From Brachionus manjavacas (taxonomy: Eukaryota > Rotifera > Eurotatoria > Ploima > Brachionidae), in contig JAHQIY010000001.1 of NCBI GenBank assembly GCA_019054805.1, forward strand, positions 4,726,501 to 4,790,500: a DNA stretch of 64,000 nucleotides, written 5' to 3'. Position numbers and translations under genes: made by a program. Below the pieces are notes generated by a model. That model was not told where the DNA came from. It made no database searches and saw nothing but the letters and a program-made list of their open reading frames with translations. Positions 11,548 to 22,262 of this stretch are shown piece after piece; position 1 is the stretch's first letter, and the number at the start of each line of letters is the position of its first letter.

Positions 11548-12760
11548 CTAACCATAAAATAATACCCTTCTGTATAAATACTGAGCTTTATTGGTATCCT
11601 TTTCAATACCTTTTGCCATGTCATAGCATCTCGCTAGTGTAAAACAAGCAAGACCTATTCCCTTGCAGATAAAATCTCTTAAACAATTTGTTTCACGTGA
11701 TATTTTGTCAATATCGTTCAACTCTGAGACCCTAGATTGAAAAATTGTTGAAAATTAATTTCAAAAAAAATCTTCCTTTTTTAAAAATACTTTTTTGCTA
11801 ACTCTGTAGCTTTGACATAAAATTTGTTTCTATAATAATAATCACACAACAGCCCCATAGAAAAGACATTTCCTCTTTCACTACTATTTGTCAAGCATTC
11901 ATAGGCAGCCTCGTAGTCTTTCTTGCAACCGATCCCGTAGTAGTACATGGCACCAAGAGCGCCCTGCGACTCCAAAGACCCATTACCACATGCTTCATTG
12001 TGCCAAAAATAGGTTTTGTCCAAATTGAAAAATTCAGACTCACTTTTTCTCGAGTAAAAGAAGGCCAAGTAAGTCATGGCACTCACGTTTCCATACTCAC
12101 TTCCATTGTCCGCACTTTTCAGCCAATACTCCTCGGCTTTTTTGTCCGATTGCTTGCAACCAAAGCCCAAAAAATACGCTTTGCCAACATTGAATTGTGC
12201 TTGGTGAATTAGTTTTTTGTTTACTTCATCAAGCGGAAGATTAGCGATCTGTAACATGTACTCAAAACCTTTGGACCATTTTTCTCTATTCGGATGCCTA
12301 AAAGCTGCCTCGCTGTCTACTTGTGAATTGGCTGGTGGTCTGAATTTTTGGTCATCTTCGCCTTCGTCGCGGTCAAGCAAGTCATCGTACAGAATTATGC
12401 CCAATTGAAACATGGCCGGGTAGTAGGAAGCTTTGATGGCATCGAAAATATCGTGAGCTTTTTTGAATCTTCTCTGGTAAATTTTTTAATTAAAATAAAA
12501 ATTAAGTCAAAGCTTACTGAGTCAAAATAAAACTGAGCTAGGATAAAGCGATTTTCTGTAATTTTTTTCGGGTTTATTTTTCTGTTTTGTTCGTCTGTTG
12601 ATTTAGTTCTTTCCACAAGGAGTAATTCTAACTTTTCGTACAGATCTGACTTGGTTAGGTTTTCGTTTGATTGAATTTGTTCGGCCAGACTGTTCAAATA
12701 ATCGATTTGATACGCATCCGGCAGTTGTTCGGATGGAATTTGGGATTTTTTAAAATCCAT
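11548..12760 (-). CDS. LRP2BP: LRP2-binding protein (Sel1-like repeat protein)
   Basis: Three exons, 12760-12518, 12473-11791 and 11731-11548, joined by GT-AG introns of 44 and 59 nt, give 369 residues (human LRP2BP is about 350). The N-terminal part is a helical QIDYLNSLAEQIQ region; the middle and C-terminal parts are Sel1/TPR-like repeats. Diagnostic stretches are WLKSADNGSEYGNVSAMTYL, YFWHNEACGNGSLESQGALG and YYGIGCKK, then SERGNVFSMG, which follow vertebrate LRP2BP closely. Exon 3 carries IGLACFTLARCYD and KAQYLYRR. In vertebrates the protein binds the cytoplasmic tail of megalin (LRP2); whether that holds here is unknown. The gene stands alone; its nearest neighbours are LINE fragments. 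Confidence 0.9.
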
Positions 12761-13436
12761 ATTAGCTAAGAATTTAAAGGTATTCTTTTATGTTGTTTCG
12801 TTTTTTAATCTTTCAAGCTTTTTTTGTTGCTTTTTGGCTTAAGATACCATGACAACTTGAAATTTATACATATTGAGTTAATTATATAATATTTTCTGAA
12901 TTTTCATCCTTCCAAACTATTAAGTCTGCAATTCATTTTTTAATTTGAATCAAAAATTAAATATTTAAGATAGATTGATCAAGAATATTTTTTTATTAAT
13001 TTAAAATTTTAAAAAAGATATTAAATAGCTATAGAAACAATTTTTGCACTTGGATTCATTATTTGATGAAAGCTTGATTGATGAACAATGGTTTATTTGA
13101 CAATGATGCTTGCTGTGGGTTTTAAGTAATGAAATTATTTTGAGCTTGTAAAATGTGATTTAAAGGTTTAAGCTGTTTCTAAAAATACAAAGTAATATAA
13201 AATTTTCCTGGAGTCAAATCGAAAGCTTGTAACAAAAAAATTCAAATATTTAGAATTTCTAAAAAAAAATTATTTGTTTTTAATCAATTTTTTTTAAATT
13301 AAAACAATTCAGTTTTTATAGCACTATTGATTCATAGAGAGTTAAAATAATAAAAAAAAATGATTAATTAAATTATATTTTATTGATTTAATAAATTAAA
13401 AATTAATTTTAAATAATTTTTTCTATAAATAATAAT
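12761..13436. other. Intergenic AT-rich stretch upstream of LRP2BP
   Basis: No gene seen. It should hold the LRP2BP promoter in the first few hundred bases. A (TAA)n stretch at 13428-13452 marks the 3' end of the neighbouring LINE. Confidence 0.4.
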
Positions 13437-14080
13437 AATAATAATATATATAAGCTACAGCAAGACTAGCTTGCGGAGATGAACTGCTAGGAGGTCACCT
13501 ATGGTAGCTCCTTGTACATAACACATAAAAAGTACTGAAAAAAGAAATCCTGTTTAAAATTTTTAGGTCAAAGTAAGAGTTAAGATTCTAGAAAAATTTT
13601 ATAATTAAATGTTCATCTTCAGGATTGTTGACTAGACCGGAATGCATCGTATTCATTCTTGAACTTGTTGACGGAGTCGGCGTCTGTCACTGTAACTGGC
13701 AAGGCGTTTCACTCGTTGACTATCCTGTTGGTGAATGTGTTTGCTCGTTTTAGACATTTGGTGGAAGCCTGGCCGGACAATCTTCTTGCATGACCTCTGA
13801 TACCTCTGGCGGGTCCGGGTTGGGATAGTGAACTTGCGGGAACCGGGGGGTTCACCCAGCTCACTTCGTTGATGCCTTTGGTGAGTTTGAACATCTGTAT
13901 CAGGTCTCCACGAACACGGCGCTCATTAAGGGGAGTTAGTCTAAGGACGGCTAGACGGTCTTCGTAGCGCCAGTTTCTAATGCGGGGCACCAGTTTGGTG
14001 GCCCTTCTCTGCACCTGCTCGAGCATCTTTGCGTCTTTCTTGAGGGACCAGACAACAGCGGCATATTCCAGGTGGGTTAG
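13437..14080 (-). mobile_element. 5'-truncated GC-rich LINE with hairpin 3' end
   Basis: On the minus strand it encodes LEYAAVVWS, KMLEQVQRRATKLVPR, RRVRGDLIQMFK, WVNPP, GIRGHARRLSGQ and NRIVNE, the C-terminus of a Jockey/CR1-like ORF2. The 3' part (about 13515 down to 13437) has the hairpin-like end AGCTACCATAG ... GTAGCTTAT followed by (ATT)n, shared by several other copies. The 5' break is close to 14080 next to an unrelated ORF. It is near 50% GC and close to the copy at 344-1196. Confidence 0.85.
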
Positions 14081-14264
14081 ATAGATCTAAACACACCAAG
14101 CCAAGCATCAACCATATTATTGGTGCGGGGTAGCTCGCTAAAGATTTTTCTATAAATGTTCCTATGAATTTTTTAGTAAAAGCTTCAACGAATACTAAAG
14201 CGTAAACAGTGGCATTAGATAAATTTTGAACAAAAATAACTTTTAAATTTTTAATTTTCATCAA
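14080..14264 (-). pseudogene. Possible host exon cut by a LINE insertion (unrecognised membrane protein)
   Basis: From an ATG near 14261 the minus strand reads about 60 codons of varied, protein-like sequence, including NLSNATVYALVFVEAF and a hydrophobic SYPAPIIWLMLGLVCL segment. The frame then runs into the LINE at about 14080 and loses sense. I do not recognise the family. It could be the first exon of a disrupted gene or a chance frame. Confidence 0.3.
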
Positions 14265-14530
14265 ATATTTTCTTTAATTATTAATGGAAAACCGCGAAAT
14301 GAGTTAAATTATATAACCTACTTGACTTTGATTTGCCATGTCACTTTGAAGGTTTGAATTTAACAAAATCTTTCATAAAAAATCAATTGAGTTAGAAATT
14401 GTAAATTTTACTTAAATTGATGTTAAATTTCATAAAATTACTTAAAATTAAAAATAACAAAATTAAAAAAATTGAATCGAAGTTATGGTAAAAAAATTTC
14501 ATTCTTTTAAAAAAAATTTATCATACCATA

Positions 14531-15356
14531 TGGTTTAATTTTTTGTGTTTGAATTACAAAATGTATCCAATGTTGAAGTTACATTAAAAAAGTGCGATGA
14601 TTTAAATTATTTTTTCAGTCTCAAATAAAAAAATAATTTTAAGTTAATGCTGCTAGCATGAAAAACCGTTTTTCTATGTTTTTTTTTATAAATTTTGCTT
14701 TGAGTTTGTGATATGATGATCCTTAAGATAATATTTGTATAAAAACTTTCTACGCTCTGTTTTCCATTTTTTATAAATTTAGTTTTTGCTAAAATGCATC
14801 AAATGAACGTCAATTATAACTAAAGTCAAAATTTATTATGAAAAAAATAAAGTTTTTCGGGTCTAGTCGATAAGGTGAACTATGGTTCACCTATAACTGG
14901 AACAATTCTTGTTCTCAGGTTTTATGAACTATTAGTTCACCAAATCTAAAAATTGTTTTCCTAATTTGAAATTTTTTCATCAATTCAGATAAGAGCTAAA
15001 TGTATCATTCAAAAATAAGATAGAAAAAAAAATGCTAACAAAAAAATTCAAAGTTGGGTGGAGTAGGTAAAATTCGCAAAATATATGTATAAATGTTCCC
15101 TGTTCCCGGAAGTCAAACACTTAGATTATATAAAATTTAAAAAAAGAATTTTCAATTATTTTTTTCAAATTTCCAAATAAAGATTAAACTTATTCTATTT
15201 CACTATCAAGTTTAATTTCAAATATGAAAATGTTTGCAATATTAACTTTAAATTATTTTTTTATTTGAGACTGAAAAAATAATTTAAATCATCGTAATTT
15301 TTCAATGTAATTTCAACATTGGATACATTTTGTAATTCAAACAAAAAATTAAACCA
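14531..15356. mobile_element. MITE-like element with about 117 bp inverted repeats, TA-flanked
   Basis: Segment 14531-14648 reappears as its reverse complement at 15241-15356. The ends read TGGTTTAATTTTTTG and its complement, and a TA dinucleotide lies directly outside each end (14529-14530, 15357-15358), as for Tc1/mariner-type elements. The interior has no ORF; it has a palindrome GGTGAACTATGGTTCACC near 14875-14892. It is therefore non-autonomous. Confidence 0.75.
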
Positions 15357-16362
15357 TATTTTACCTGAATTATCGTAAAATTTGGTTAAATCTTCGTGTC
15401 AAGTCATCACCATAAAAATCTTCTCAAAACACTTTTATCATTCGTTACTTGACTCTAGGTTGTCACTTTTTGACTGAAAATGCACCCTAAAAACAACCAA
15501 ATTTTTCTTTCTTTGAGGTCTTTCAATTGTTTAATTAAAGCTTAATTTAAAATGTCAAATTTGTGTATGTGACGGGCATTATTTCTCTCTTCTCAAGCTA
15601 TTACCAACCTAGTGATTGTTTCCAAATTTTACAATGGATAATATTGATGTTGTGTTTGAATTTCATTGAGTTCGATGTTTCTTTTAGTTCATTAAGCTCA
15701 TTCTAAATTAGTTTTGGTGATCGTTAATTGAGTCATTTGCTAAATAAATTTCGGACCATGATCATAATCGCCTAAATATTTTTTTTCAATTTAGTTTTTT
15801 TCACAGAAAACCTGAAAACTTAAAAAAATAATCCTTAGATTTTTGGGTTCTGAGAGAGCTGAAGAATAAAAGTTTCAACAAAAACAATTTCAGTTTGTCA
15901 AAAAATTTTCTCTTTTTTTGGATCAGTTTAAAAAAGATGTCAAAATTAATGGATTTTTATAAATTGAAAGTTCTTATCATTCAATTTTCCCCTTTTATGA
16001 TGTCATAAATTCTTAATTTGGAAACATTTTTGTTAAACTTAAAAAATTAAAAATAAAAGACTCATACTTGGATCCAAAATAAATACTTTATGATTTAAAG
16101 CAGAAAAAGTTAAAAAGATAAATAAATATACTCGATTTTTTGTAGAAAAAACATAAAAAATTAGTCTTTTATTTGTTTAAAGTCATTTTTAAATTATAAT
16201 TTTTTTTCTAGACAAATCTTTATTTAATATCAATTAGAATTGGAAACGTGAAATGCTTATCAAAAGCAATAATTTTTGGTTGACTTGTCATAGATTGAAG
16301 CAACAAAGAAACCCCTCGAGAGTTTTTTCATTTGTGATTACTTCACCATTACCAAATTTTGG
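15357..16362. other. Intergenic stretch before the MORN gene
   Basis: AT-rich, with no supported gene. The last 100 bases lead into the TATA box of the MORN gene. Confidence 0.4.
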
Positions 16363-16370
16363 TATAAATA
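16363..16370 (+). promoter_or_regulatory. TATA box of the MORN-repeat gene
   Basis: TATAAATA with a GC-containing flank (GG before, GGCG after), about 60 bp upstream of the ATG. It is the clearest core promoter in the window; a start site near 16395-16400 would leave a short 5' UTR. Confidence 0.6.
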
Positions 16371-16431
16371 GGCGATATAATTGAGTTTGCGTACCATCAA
16401 AATAAAAAAATTACTTAGACTCTTAGGAATA

Positions 16432-16857
16432 ATGAGTGAAACTAAGGAATACGTTTACAGTAACGGAACTTATATCGGCGACTTGGTCAATGAAAAAAAG
16501 AATGGAAAAGGAACTTTTAAGTGGGTAAACGGAGACCAGTATGATGGTGAATGGAAAAACGACAAAAGACATGGCAAAGGAGTAATGTTTTTTAAAAATG
16601 GTGACGTTTATGAAGGCCAATTCGACAACGATACCATTAATGGAAAAGGTGTTTATACGTGGAAAGATGGAAGCCAATACAACGGAGATTGGGTAAAAGA
16701 ATTGAAATCGGGCCATGGAGTAATGATCTACAGCAATGGAGATAGCTACGATGGAAAATGGGCAAATAATGTTCAACACGGCAAAGGTGTTATTATTACG
16801 GCGTCTGGTGAAAAGGTCGAATGTGATTGGGATAATGGTAAATTAGTTAAGAAATAA
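16432..16857 (+). CDS. MORN-repeat protein, 141 aa, single exon
   Basis: The ATG at 16432 (ATGAGTGAAACT) is preferred to the longer non-ATG frame. The product starts MSETKEYVYSNGTYIG and consists of five consecutive MORN repeats of about 23 residues with the pattern YxGxWxNxxxxGKGxxxxxNG (for example DQYDGEWKNDKRHGKGVMFF), then a short tail ECDWDNGKLVKK. MORN repeats often mediate membrane-lipid or protein contacts; this one has no other domain, signal or membrane segment, so it is a stand-alone MORN protein of unknown role. AATAAAAT follows about 15 bases after the stop. Confidence 0.9.
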   Translation: MSETKEYVYSNGTYIGDLVNEKKNGKGTFKWVNGDQYDGEWKNDKRHGKGVMFFKNGDVYEGQFDNDTINGKGVYTWKDGSQYNGDWVKELKSGHGVMIYSNGDSYDGKWANNVQHGKGVIITASGEKVECDWDNGKLVKK

Positions 16858-17805
16858 TTTTTTTAAGAATGAATAAAATTTAGTAAAATTAGAAATAAAA
16901 TAATTTAATTTGAAAATTTTTATTTTTACTAGTTTTTGGTAAAATTATAGTTAAGGAAACTTTGTCCATTTAGGTATTTAAAGAATATATTTTTAATAAG
17001 GTTTTTATAAGGTAACCTATCAAAAACTTAAAATTGCAATCTCAGATTATCTATTAGCTTTTGGTTTTTTAAACAGAAATGACACTAGTCTGTGGCCATT
17101 TTTGGAAAAAGATTAGCCTAATTCTTTGCATTACAATTTATACATAACTTCCATTATAATAATTATTTTTATTTATTTTTTTTTTATATTGAGCTTGTGG
17201 CGGCAAAATGATATTTTTTACCTAATGTCCGGACCTGAACTTTAATTTGAGATTTTTAAGCAACTATGTTAATATCTACCACAAAGCTTTTAAATTTAAG
17301 GCTTGAAGTGAATATTTCTAATGAAATAAATTAAATTTTTGAAAAGAATGATCTTTATTCATTTCAACATACAATTTTCGAAAGGATTTTAAATTTCTAT
17401 TTCTTATGTCTTTTTTATTACAATTCTCCCTTAAATTAAGTAAAAAATAAATAAAATTTATATGATGATTTTGGATCAACATTATGTTTTTTTTTGTACA
17501 ATCAATAGAAAAATAAAATTTAGTTGAAATAGATTTTTGTAAGTTAATAGTCAAATTTTTTTTTCAAATGATGAGGTCGATGTTGTTTTCTAGGAAACAT
17601 GCCTAAATTAATAGTGAAAATTACAAAAAAGAAAAGAAATTAAAGTTCTGTAGTTTTCAAAAAGGTAAAAATCACCTTTTCATCTATTTATGCAATTGCT
17701 ATCTTATCATTAGTAACAATTTATATTCATTTTTGATTTAGTTTTAAAAAACATAGCTTCTTTAAAAGAAAAAAAAACACTAAAATATCAATATTATTAG
17801 TAATA
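16858..17805. other. Intergenic stretch
   Basis: No gene supported. The minus-strand ORF at 17318-17554 is AT-rich and resembles nothing. Confidence 0.4.
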
Positions 17806-18193
17806 CAGTGTATTACAAAATTTTAGAAATTAATTATTTTATTTATCTTAAATTGTTGACAAAAAATTGAGTGCACAAGAACACTTTTTTGTAGGATTTT
17901 TATTCTCTTCAATTTGATATTTCACACTTGACGTAAAAGTTTAATTCTGCCATGGTGTGCCTGTTCACCAGATCTCAACCCAATCGAGAACTTATGCTCA
18001 TGAATGGATGCCAAAATGGTTAGCACTAAAGTAGCCTCTATTGAGCATTTAAAAGAGGTTTTACACAAAGAGTGGTCATAGATTCCGACTGAGTACGTAC
18101 AAAATGGATTGAATCTAAGCCAAAAAGATTTATGACTTGTTGTAACGCAGGTGGTCATTTCAAATATTAAATTGTAAAAAGAACAATACACTG
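17806..18193 (+). mobile_element. Internally deleted Tc1-like DNA transposon
   Basis: It begins CAGTGTATTACAAAA after a TA dinucleotide and ends CAATACACTG, so the outer nine bases are inverted copies. Between 17930 and 18175 the plus strand encodes the C-terminus of a Tc1 transposase: a PACSPDLNPIENL-like motif with the third catalytic acid region (SPDLNPIE), then SIEHLKEVLHKEW and IPTEYVQN. In-frame stops and the missing N-terminal two thirds show it is dead. Its right end coincides with the left end of the 10.8 kb element. Confidence 0.8.
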
Positions 18194-18581
18194 TTTCCAT
18201 TGAAATTTTGCCCTTTTATATTTTATTTAAAAAAAGAGGGTTCAACTTAATTTTTATATCAAAATAAAGGTTTTTTACTCATCTTTCGGCAAAATTATCT
18301 AATTTTTTTAGATTTCCAAAAAATGTCAATTTTGGCAAGATGAAAATCTACATTTTTTCATAATAAACTTTACAATTTTACTTGCAAGCAGTCGTTGTTT
18401 CTTTTTTCTTGGTGAAAAAGAATAATTCTCTATTAAGGATTTATTTTGCTTAGAATTGAATTAAATAACAATTTAAAAATAATAAAAAATATCTTTTGAT
18501 AAAAGTTAGATAATTTTTAAATAAAAATTCAGATTAAAGATGCAGAAAACTTAATGAACCTTATTAAATACTTAAAATCTT
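18189..18581 (+). repeat. Left terminal inverted repeat of the 10.8 kb element
   Basis: 393 bp matching the complement of 28628-29023 with only scattered differences. The match extends another 11 bases outward beyond the TA (AAAGAACAA against TTGTTCTTT), which makes the insertion site itself palindromic or places part of the Tc1-like end inside the repeat. Confidence 0.85.
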
Positions 18582-19013
18582 CAAGAATACAACGAAAATT
18601 TTAGCGTTTGAGAGTTATTTTTCTAAAGATTTAAGTTGTAATTTTTATTTCATTTAACAAAAAATAATTTTAGTTACAAAAAGTTTTTAAATAAGATTAC
18701 ATAAATATCTATTTAAAAAAGAGGATAATTTTTGAGTCATCTTCTTCGTATTTTTCAATAATCAAATTTTTTTCCAATTGAAAATAGAGCATTACATATT
18801 AAATTGGACATAGCATATTTTTTAAAAATTGCACATAAATTAATTTATATATAAATTCATTTTAAAAATTTTAGACAAAGTTTAACTGAAGCTAAAAAAT
18901 GAATTTAAAAATCAATGATAAAGTTTCATTTAAAAGATCAAATGGTATAAAATTAATATCATGCATTATAATTAAATATTGTTTAAAATTTTTTTTAAGG
19001 ATTAATTCAAATA

Positions 19014-19526
19014 GGATTTATTAAGAGTATAAATCAAGAAAAATTAGAGCTGGTATGGAATAGTAATCAGAGGACTTTTGCAAAAAATCTTCGAATTGAG
19101 GACGTCAAGCTTGTTAAAAATAAATATTTTTCCCTTAAAACATTCTTAATATCATTGATGGTTGTCATTTTTAGTTTGTTTGGAATTTTGATTGGGGAAG
19201 GTGTTTATGTTAACTATGTTGAACAAGAAATAGCATATAATAAGTGCTTGCCGTATAAAGATTTAAGTTTTTTTGTTTTTTTTTTCACAGACTTTTGTTC
19301 AAAGAGTCCTTCTTTTCTAAGAGCAATCCTTGTTACTTTTTCTGATATAGCTTCTAGTATAGGGCATTGTGGTGGTCTCTACTTAAATTTTTTTTTTAAA
19401 GGATTATTTACAAATGTTGGAATTTTTGGATTTTTTCAAATTGTTATTTGTGTGATCACCTTTGTTATAATTTTTTTAACTTTAATTTTTTTTATATGTT
19501 TATATGCTAGAAAAAAATTAGTGTAA
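19014..19526 (+). CDS. Partial CLCC1-like membrane protein (last exon)
   Basis: An open frame from a likely splice acceptor (TCAAATAG at 19006-19013) to a stop at 19524-19526. It contains a membrane segment (SLMVVIFSLFGILIG), then EQEIAYNKCL, FFTDFCSKSPSFLRAILVTF, a GHCGGLYLNF stretch and a long hydrophobic segment before a basic end. Order and spacing resemble the core of chloride channel CLIC-like protein 1 (a Cys pair, LAVTFTTF-like and G-rich stretch, then a membrane helix). That match is from memory and weak. No upstream exon was found, so it may be a captured fragment or a cargo gene whose 5' exons I could not see. Confidence 0.4.
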   Translation, partial: GFIKSINQEKLELVWNSNQRTFAKNLRIEDVKLVKNKYFSLKTFLISLMVVIFSLFGILIGEGVYVNYVEQEIAYNKCLPYKDLSFFVFFFTDFCSKSPSFLRAILVTFSDIASSIGHCGGLYLNFFFKGLFTNVGIFGFFQIVICVITFVIIFLTLIFFICLYARKKLV

Positions 19527-19579
19527 TATTATTGTTTTTTCTTTAAAAAATAAAATTTTTTTAAAATTTAAATAAGAAA

Positions 19580-20520
19580 AATATTATTTTATGGACCTTG
19601 TTAATGCAGAGAAGTCCGCTATGGGTCTTACTTTCGTCCTGGGTCTCGAGACCAGCAAAAAGTTCCGCAATATCGTTCCTATTTGATCGTTCCGCAATAT
19701 CGGGATGATTCGACTATTCTGGCCTTTTAAAGAGAGACCAGCACGAGTCCTTATCCTTATCGCTGGACTAATTTTGTGCTAATAGCTCTTAATACGAGCG
19801 CAACCAGCTGCCGACCGAATCATGAGACCGTTTTGTAGATTGGCAAAGAGCGCGTGAGTGATTGGAAATTCCTAATGGAAAGATATCTGTGGGTAGAGCG
19901 AAGTAGGCGTCCACCTTTACTTTTTCCCTAGATATAGAGCTGTGAGCTGTGAGACCCTTGGCCTGAATCTGACAATCATCGAACTGGGCGAAAATTCTTT
20001 CGACCTGGTTGCAAAGAAGCTGGTGGTAGTAGGTGGAGGAGGCTGTTGGAGATCCCTCGCCTATTTGATCATTTTCCTTATCATTTTGCTCTTGAAGCTC
20101 GTCTTCCGAGCTTTCTGGATTGTCCATGTACCTCCACGATTCCATAAGGAATTATGGAACATTACTAATTAATTCCATAATTAATTAATAATGTTCGTGT
20201 CTTTGTCCCAGAAGTATTTACTAATTACCGGGCGACCGAACTTCCACTTATGAATTAATGAATAATTAGGGTGATTAGTGGTGGGTGAAAGGATATTGTT
20301 GACTAAATCGATCCCCGGTGTGAGCTTTGCTAGTTCCTTAAAACCGCATCCTGCTTTTTGAGCGAGTGCGAGACTTAGCTGTAGCTGTCTTGTTGCCTCC
20401 TGTTTTAGGAAGCCTTCCTGAGGAGCTAGCAGGCTTTGTGGCTACCACTACTACGTTGTCCCTCTGTGGGATGTAGCTTGCCTTATCTAATGAGAATATC
20501 ATGATCTTCAAAAAAATTTA
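19580..20520. other. GC-richer foreign island inside the transposon, class unknown
   Basis: Roughly 45% GC against about 22% around it, with sharp edges near 19585 and 20510. The minus strand has the most protein-like content, with acidic stretches such as ESSEDELQEQNDKENDQ and a Lys/Arg/Ser/Thr-rich part. It appears broken. I do not recognise the family; a mobile or virus-derived fossil is possible but unproven. Confidence 0.45.
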
Positions 20521-21574
20521 GGGTCCTATCCCAGCTTCCTTTAGAGACTACTTAACTACCAAAACAAAAAAACTTCAATTGTATTAGAATAAAGTCTTTT
20601 AAAGTTTATAATAGTTTTTAACCACAATTATAAAAAACGATTAAAAATTAAATATTAATTATTAAATTTTTCTAATCAATAAGTGGCTCAAGGATACGAG
20701 GTCAGCTTTTTTAATGACAATTGGTGCTATTTGTAGAGTACCACAAGTAAAATTGTGATTAATTTGCAGGAGCATTAGGACTTAAAACAGTCAGCATAAA
20801 AAAATGAATAAGTCTTAGATTTGCAGGTTAAATAAAATTATGAAAGTTTTTAAGTTTTTTAAAGTTATTAAATTCAAATGATTATTGATAATTCATTGCA
20901 TATGTAAATGAGTAAAAAGAGATAATATTTTTTTATTAAGAATTCGAATCCAAATCATGTCACAAAAATATAACATTAAAAAAAACCTATTTATTCTTCA
21001 GCTCAGATTTGGGCTCTTTTTGACATTTGATTTGATTTTTTGGGGTGTTGTGAATTTCAAAAACAAATAGAAAAAAATTCATCATGTTTTGATAAATCAA
21101 AATTAGAGTTAATAAAAAATATTAGAAAAAATAAGGCCACAAACTGCAACAAAGTATGTTACACTTTATCGCCTTAAATAAAATTTTTTTATTCTATTTT
21201 CTGTTTTTTAAATTCACAATACCATTAATGGTAAATAATTTATTTGTTTATTTGTAATTTTATATTTTTGTTAAATAAATGTGAATATTAAATATCTTAT
21301 AAAAAATTCCAATAAAATGATGATTCGTTCGAATTTATCCATCTATTTTCCTGAATCAAAAACCAAGTTCAGATGCAAAAATTAAGATTTTATCATTCAA
21401 GTGAAATTTAAAATTAAACATTGTTTTTTGAAATAAAAGTGATATTCTAAAAAAATGATATTTTTCCTTTTCTCTAAATTTTTTTATCGCTATTAATAAT
21501 CTAATAAAATATACACTATGTTTAAAAAGTTAATTATTGTATTTAGCAAGTAAAAATTTATTTAAAAAAATTAT
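20521..21574. other. AT-rich spacer inside the 10.8 kb element
   Basis: No gene seen. It may hold the 3' flank of the minus-strand homeodomain gene. A GC-richer word GCAACAAAGTATGTTACACT lies near 21148. Confidence 0.4.
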
Positions 21575-22159
21575 TTACATAAAATTAAATTGATTTATTT
21601 TTTTTTTTAATTCTTTTCTTCTTTTTCTGTAAAACCATTGACTGATTTGTCTTCTTGTGATCTCGAGATTCTCTGCCAATTCAGATATTTGTTCTTTTTG
21701 TGGATATGCACACACATTTTCAAAAAATTCATTCAGTTTTATTTCTTCGTTTAATGATATGCGTTTAGACGAATTAAATTTTTTAGTTCTTGAATTTGAA
21801 ATCCATCTTGATATTTGACGGACCGACAAATTTGTTTTTTTAGCTAATTGAATCTTTTCATTTCGAGAAAATCTTTTTTGGTATATGAGTGCATCGTAAA
21901 GAATCCTGCGATTTTTAAAATTTATTCGTTTTTTTGAATTTTTCTTAATAGGCTGATTATCATTTTTCTTGGACTGTTTTTTATTGATAAATGTATTGAA
22001 AACTTTCGATAAACTTCGAAAAGAGACTTTCGAAGAATTAAAAAACATTTTAAAAGCATTGGTAGAAAATCTCCAGCTTAAGTTAGCTGAAGCTCTAAGT
22101 GAAGTGAGTAAAATGTTTGAATAACGAATTAATGCCATTTTAAAAATAATCTTAAACAT
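21575..22159 (-). CDS. Double-homeodomain protein carried by the transposon
   Basis: 194 aa in one exon, start ATG at 22159 (an in-frame ATG at about 22138 is an alternative). The N-terminal 70 residues are basic and Ser/Phe-rich. Two homeodomain-like units follow. The first (residues about 80-130) ends in a recognition helix LSVRQISRWISNSRTKK; the second (about 135-190) ends ITRRQISQWFYRKRRKELKK with the homeodomain W-F-x-x-x-R core. In the first unit the usual WFxNRR is altered to WISNSR. The fold is DNA binding, so a role as regulator of the element or as TIR-binding accessory factor is plausible but inferred. It is transcribed opposite to the transposase. Confidence 0.75.
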   Translation of the reverse strand: MFKIIFKMALIRYSNILLTSLRASANLSWRFSTNAFKMFFNSSKVSFRSLSKVFNTFINKKQSKKNDNQPIKKNSKKRINFKNRRILYDALIYQKRFSRNEKIQLAKKTNLSVRQISRWISNSRTKKFNSSKRISLNEEIKLNEFFENVCAYPQKEQISELAENLEITRRQISQWFYRKRRKELKKKINQFNFM

Positions 22160-22262
22160 CAAGATAAAAAGATTAAAATAAAATATTGGAATAATAATTA
22201 TATCAAAAAAAATCTAAAATTAAAATACTAACGACAAGAAAAAAATTTTTAAGGTAAAAGAT

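Noticed and set aside
13195-13230. Shared word TTTTCCTGGAGTCAAAT also present near 61750
   Set aside because: Only 17 bases match and the surroundings differ; it could be a repeat scrap but chance or low-level similarity is not excluded.
16423-16779. 118-aa minus-strand ORF over the MORN gene
   Set aside because: Antisense shadow of the MORN repeats.
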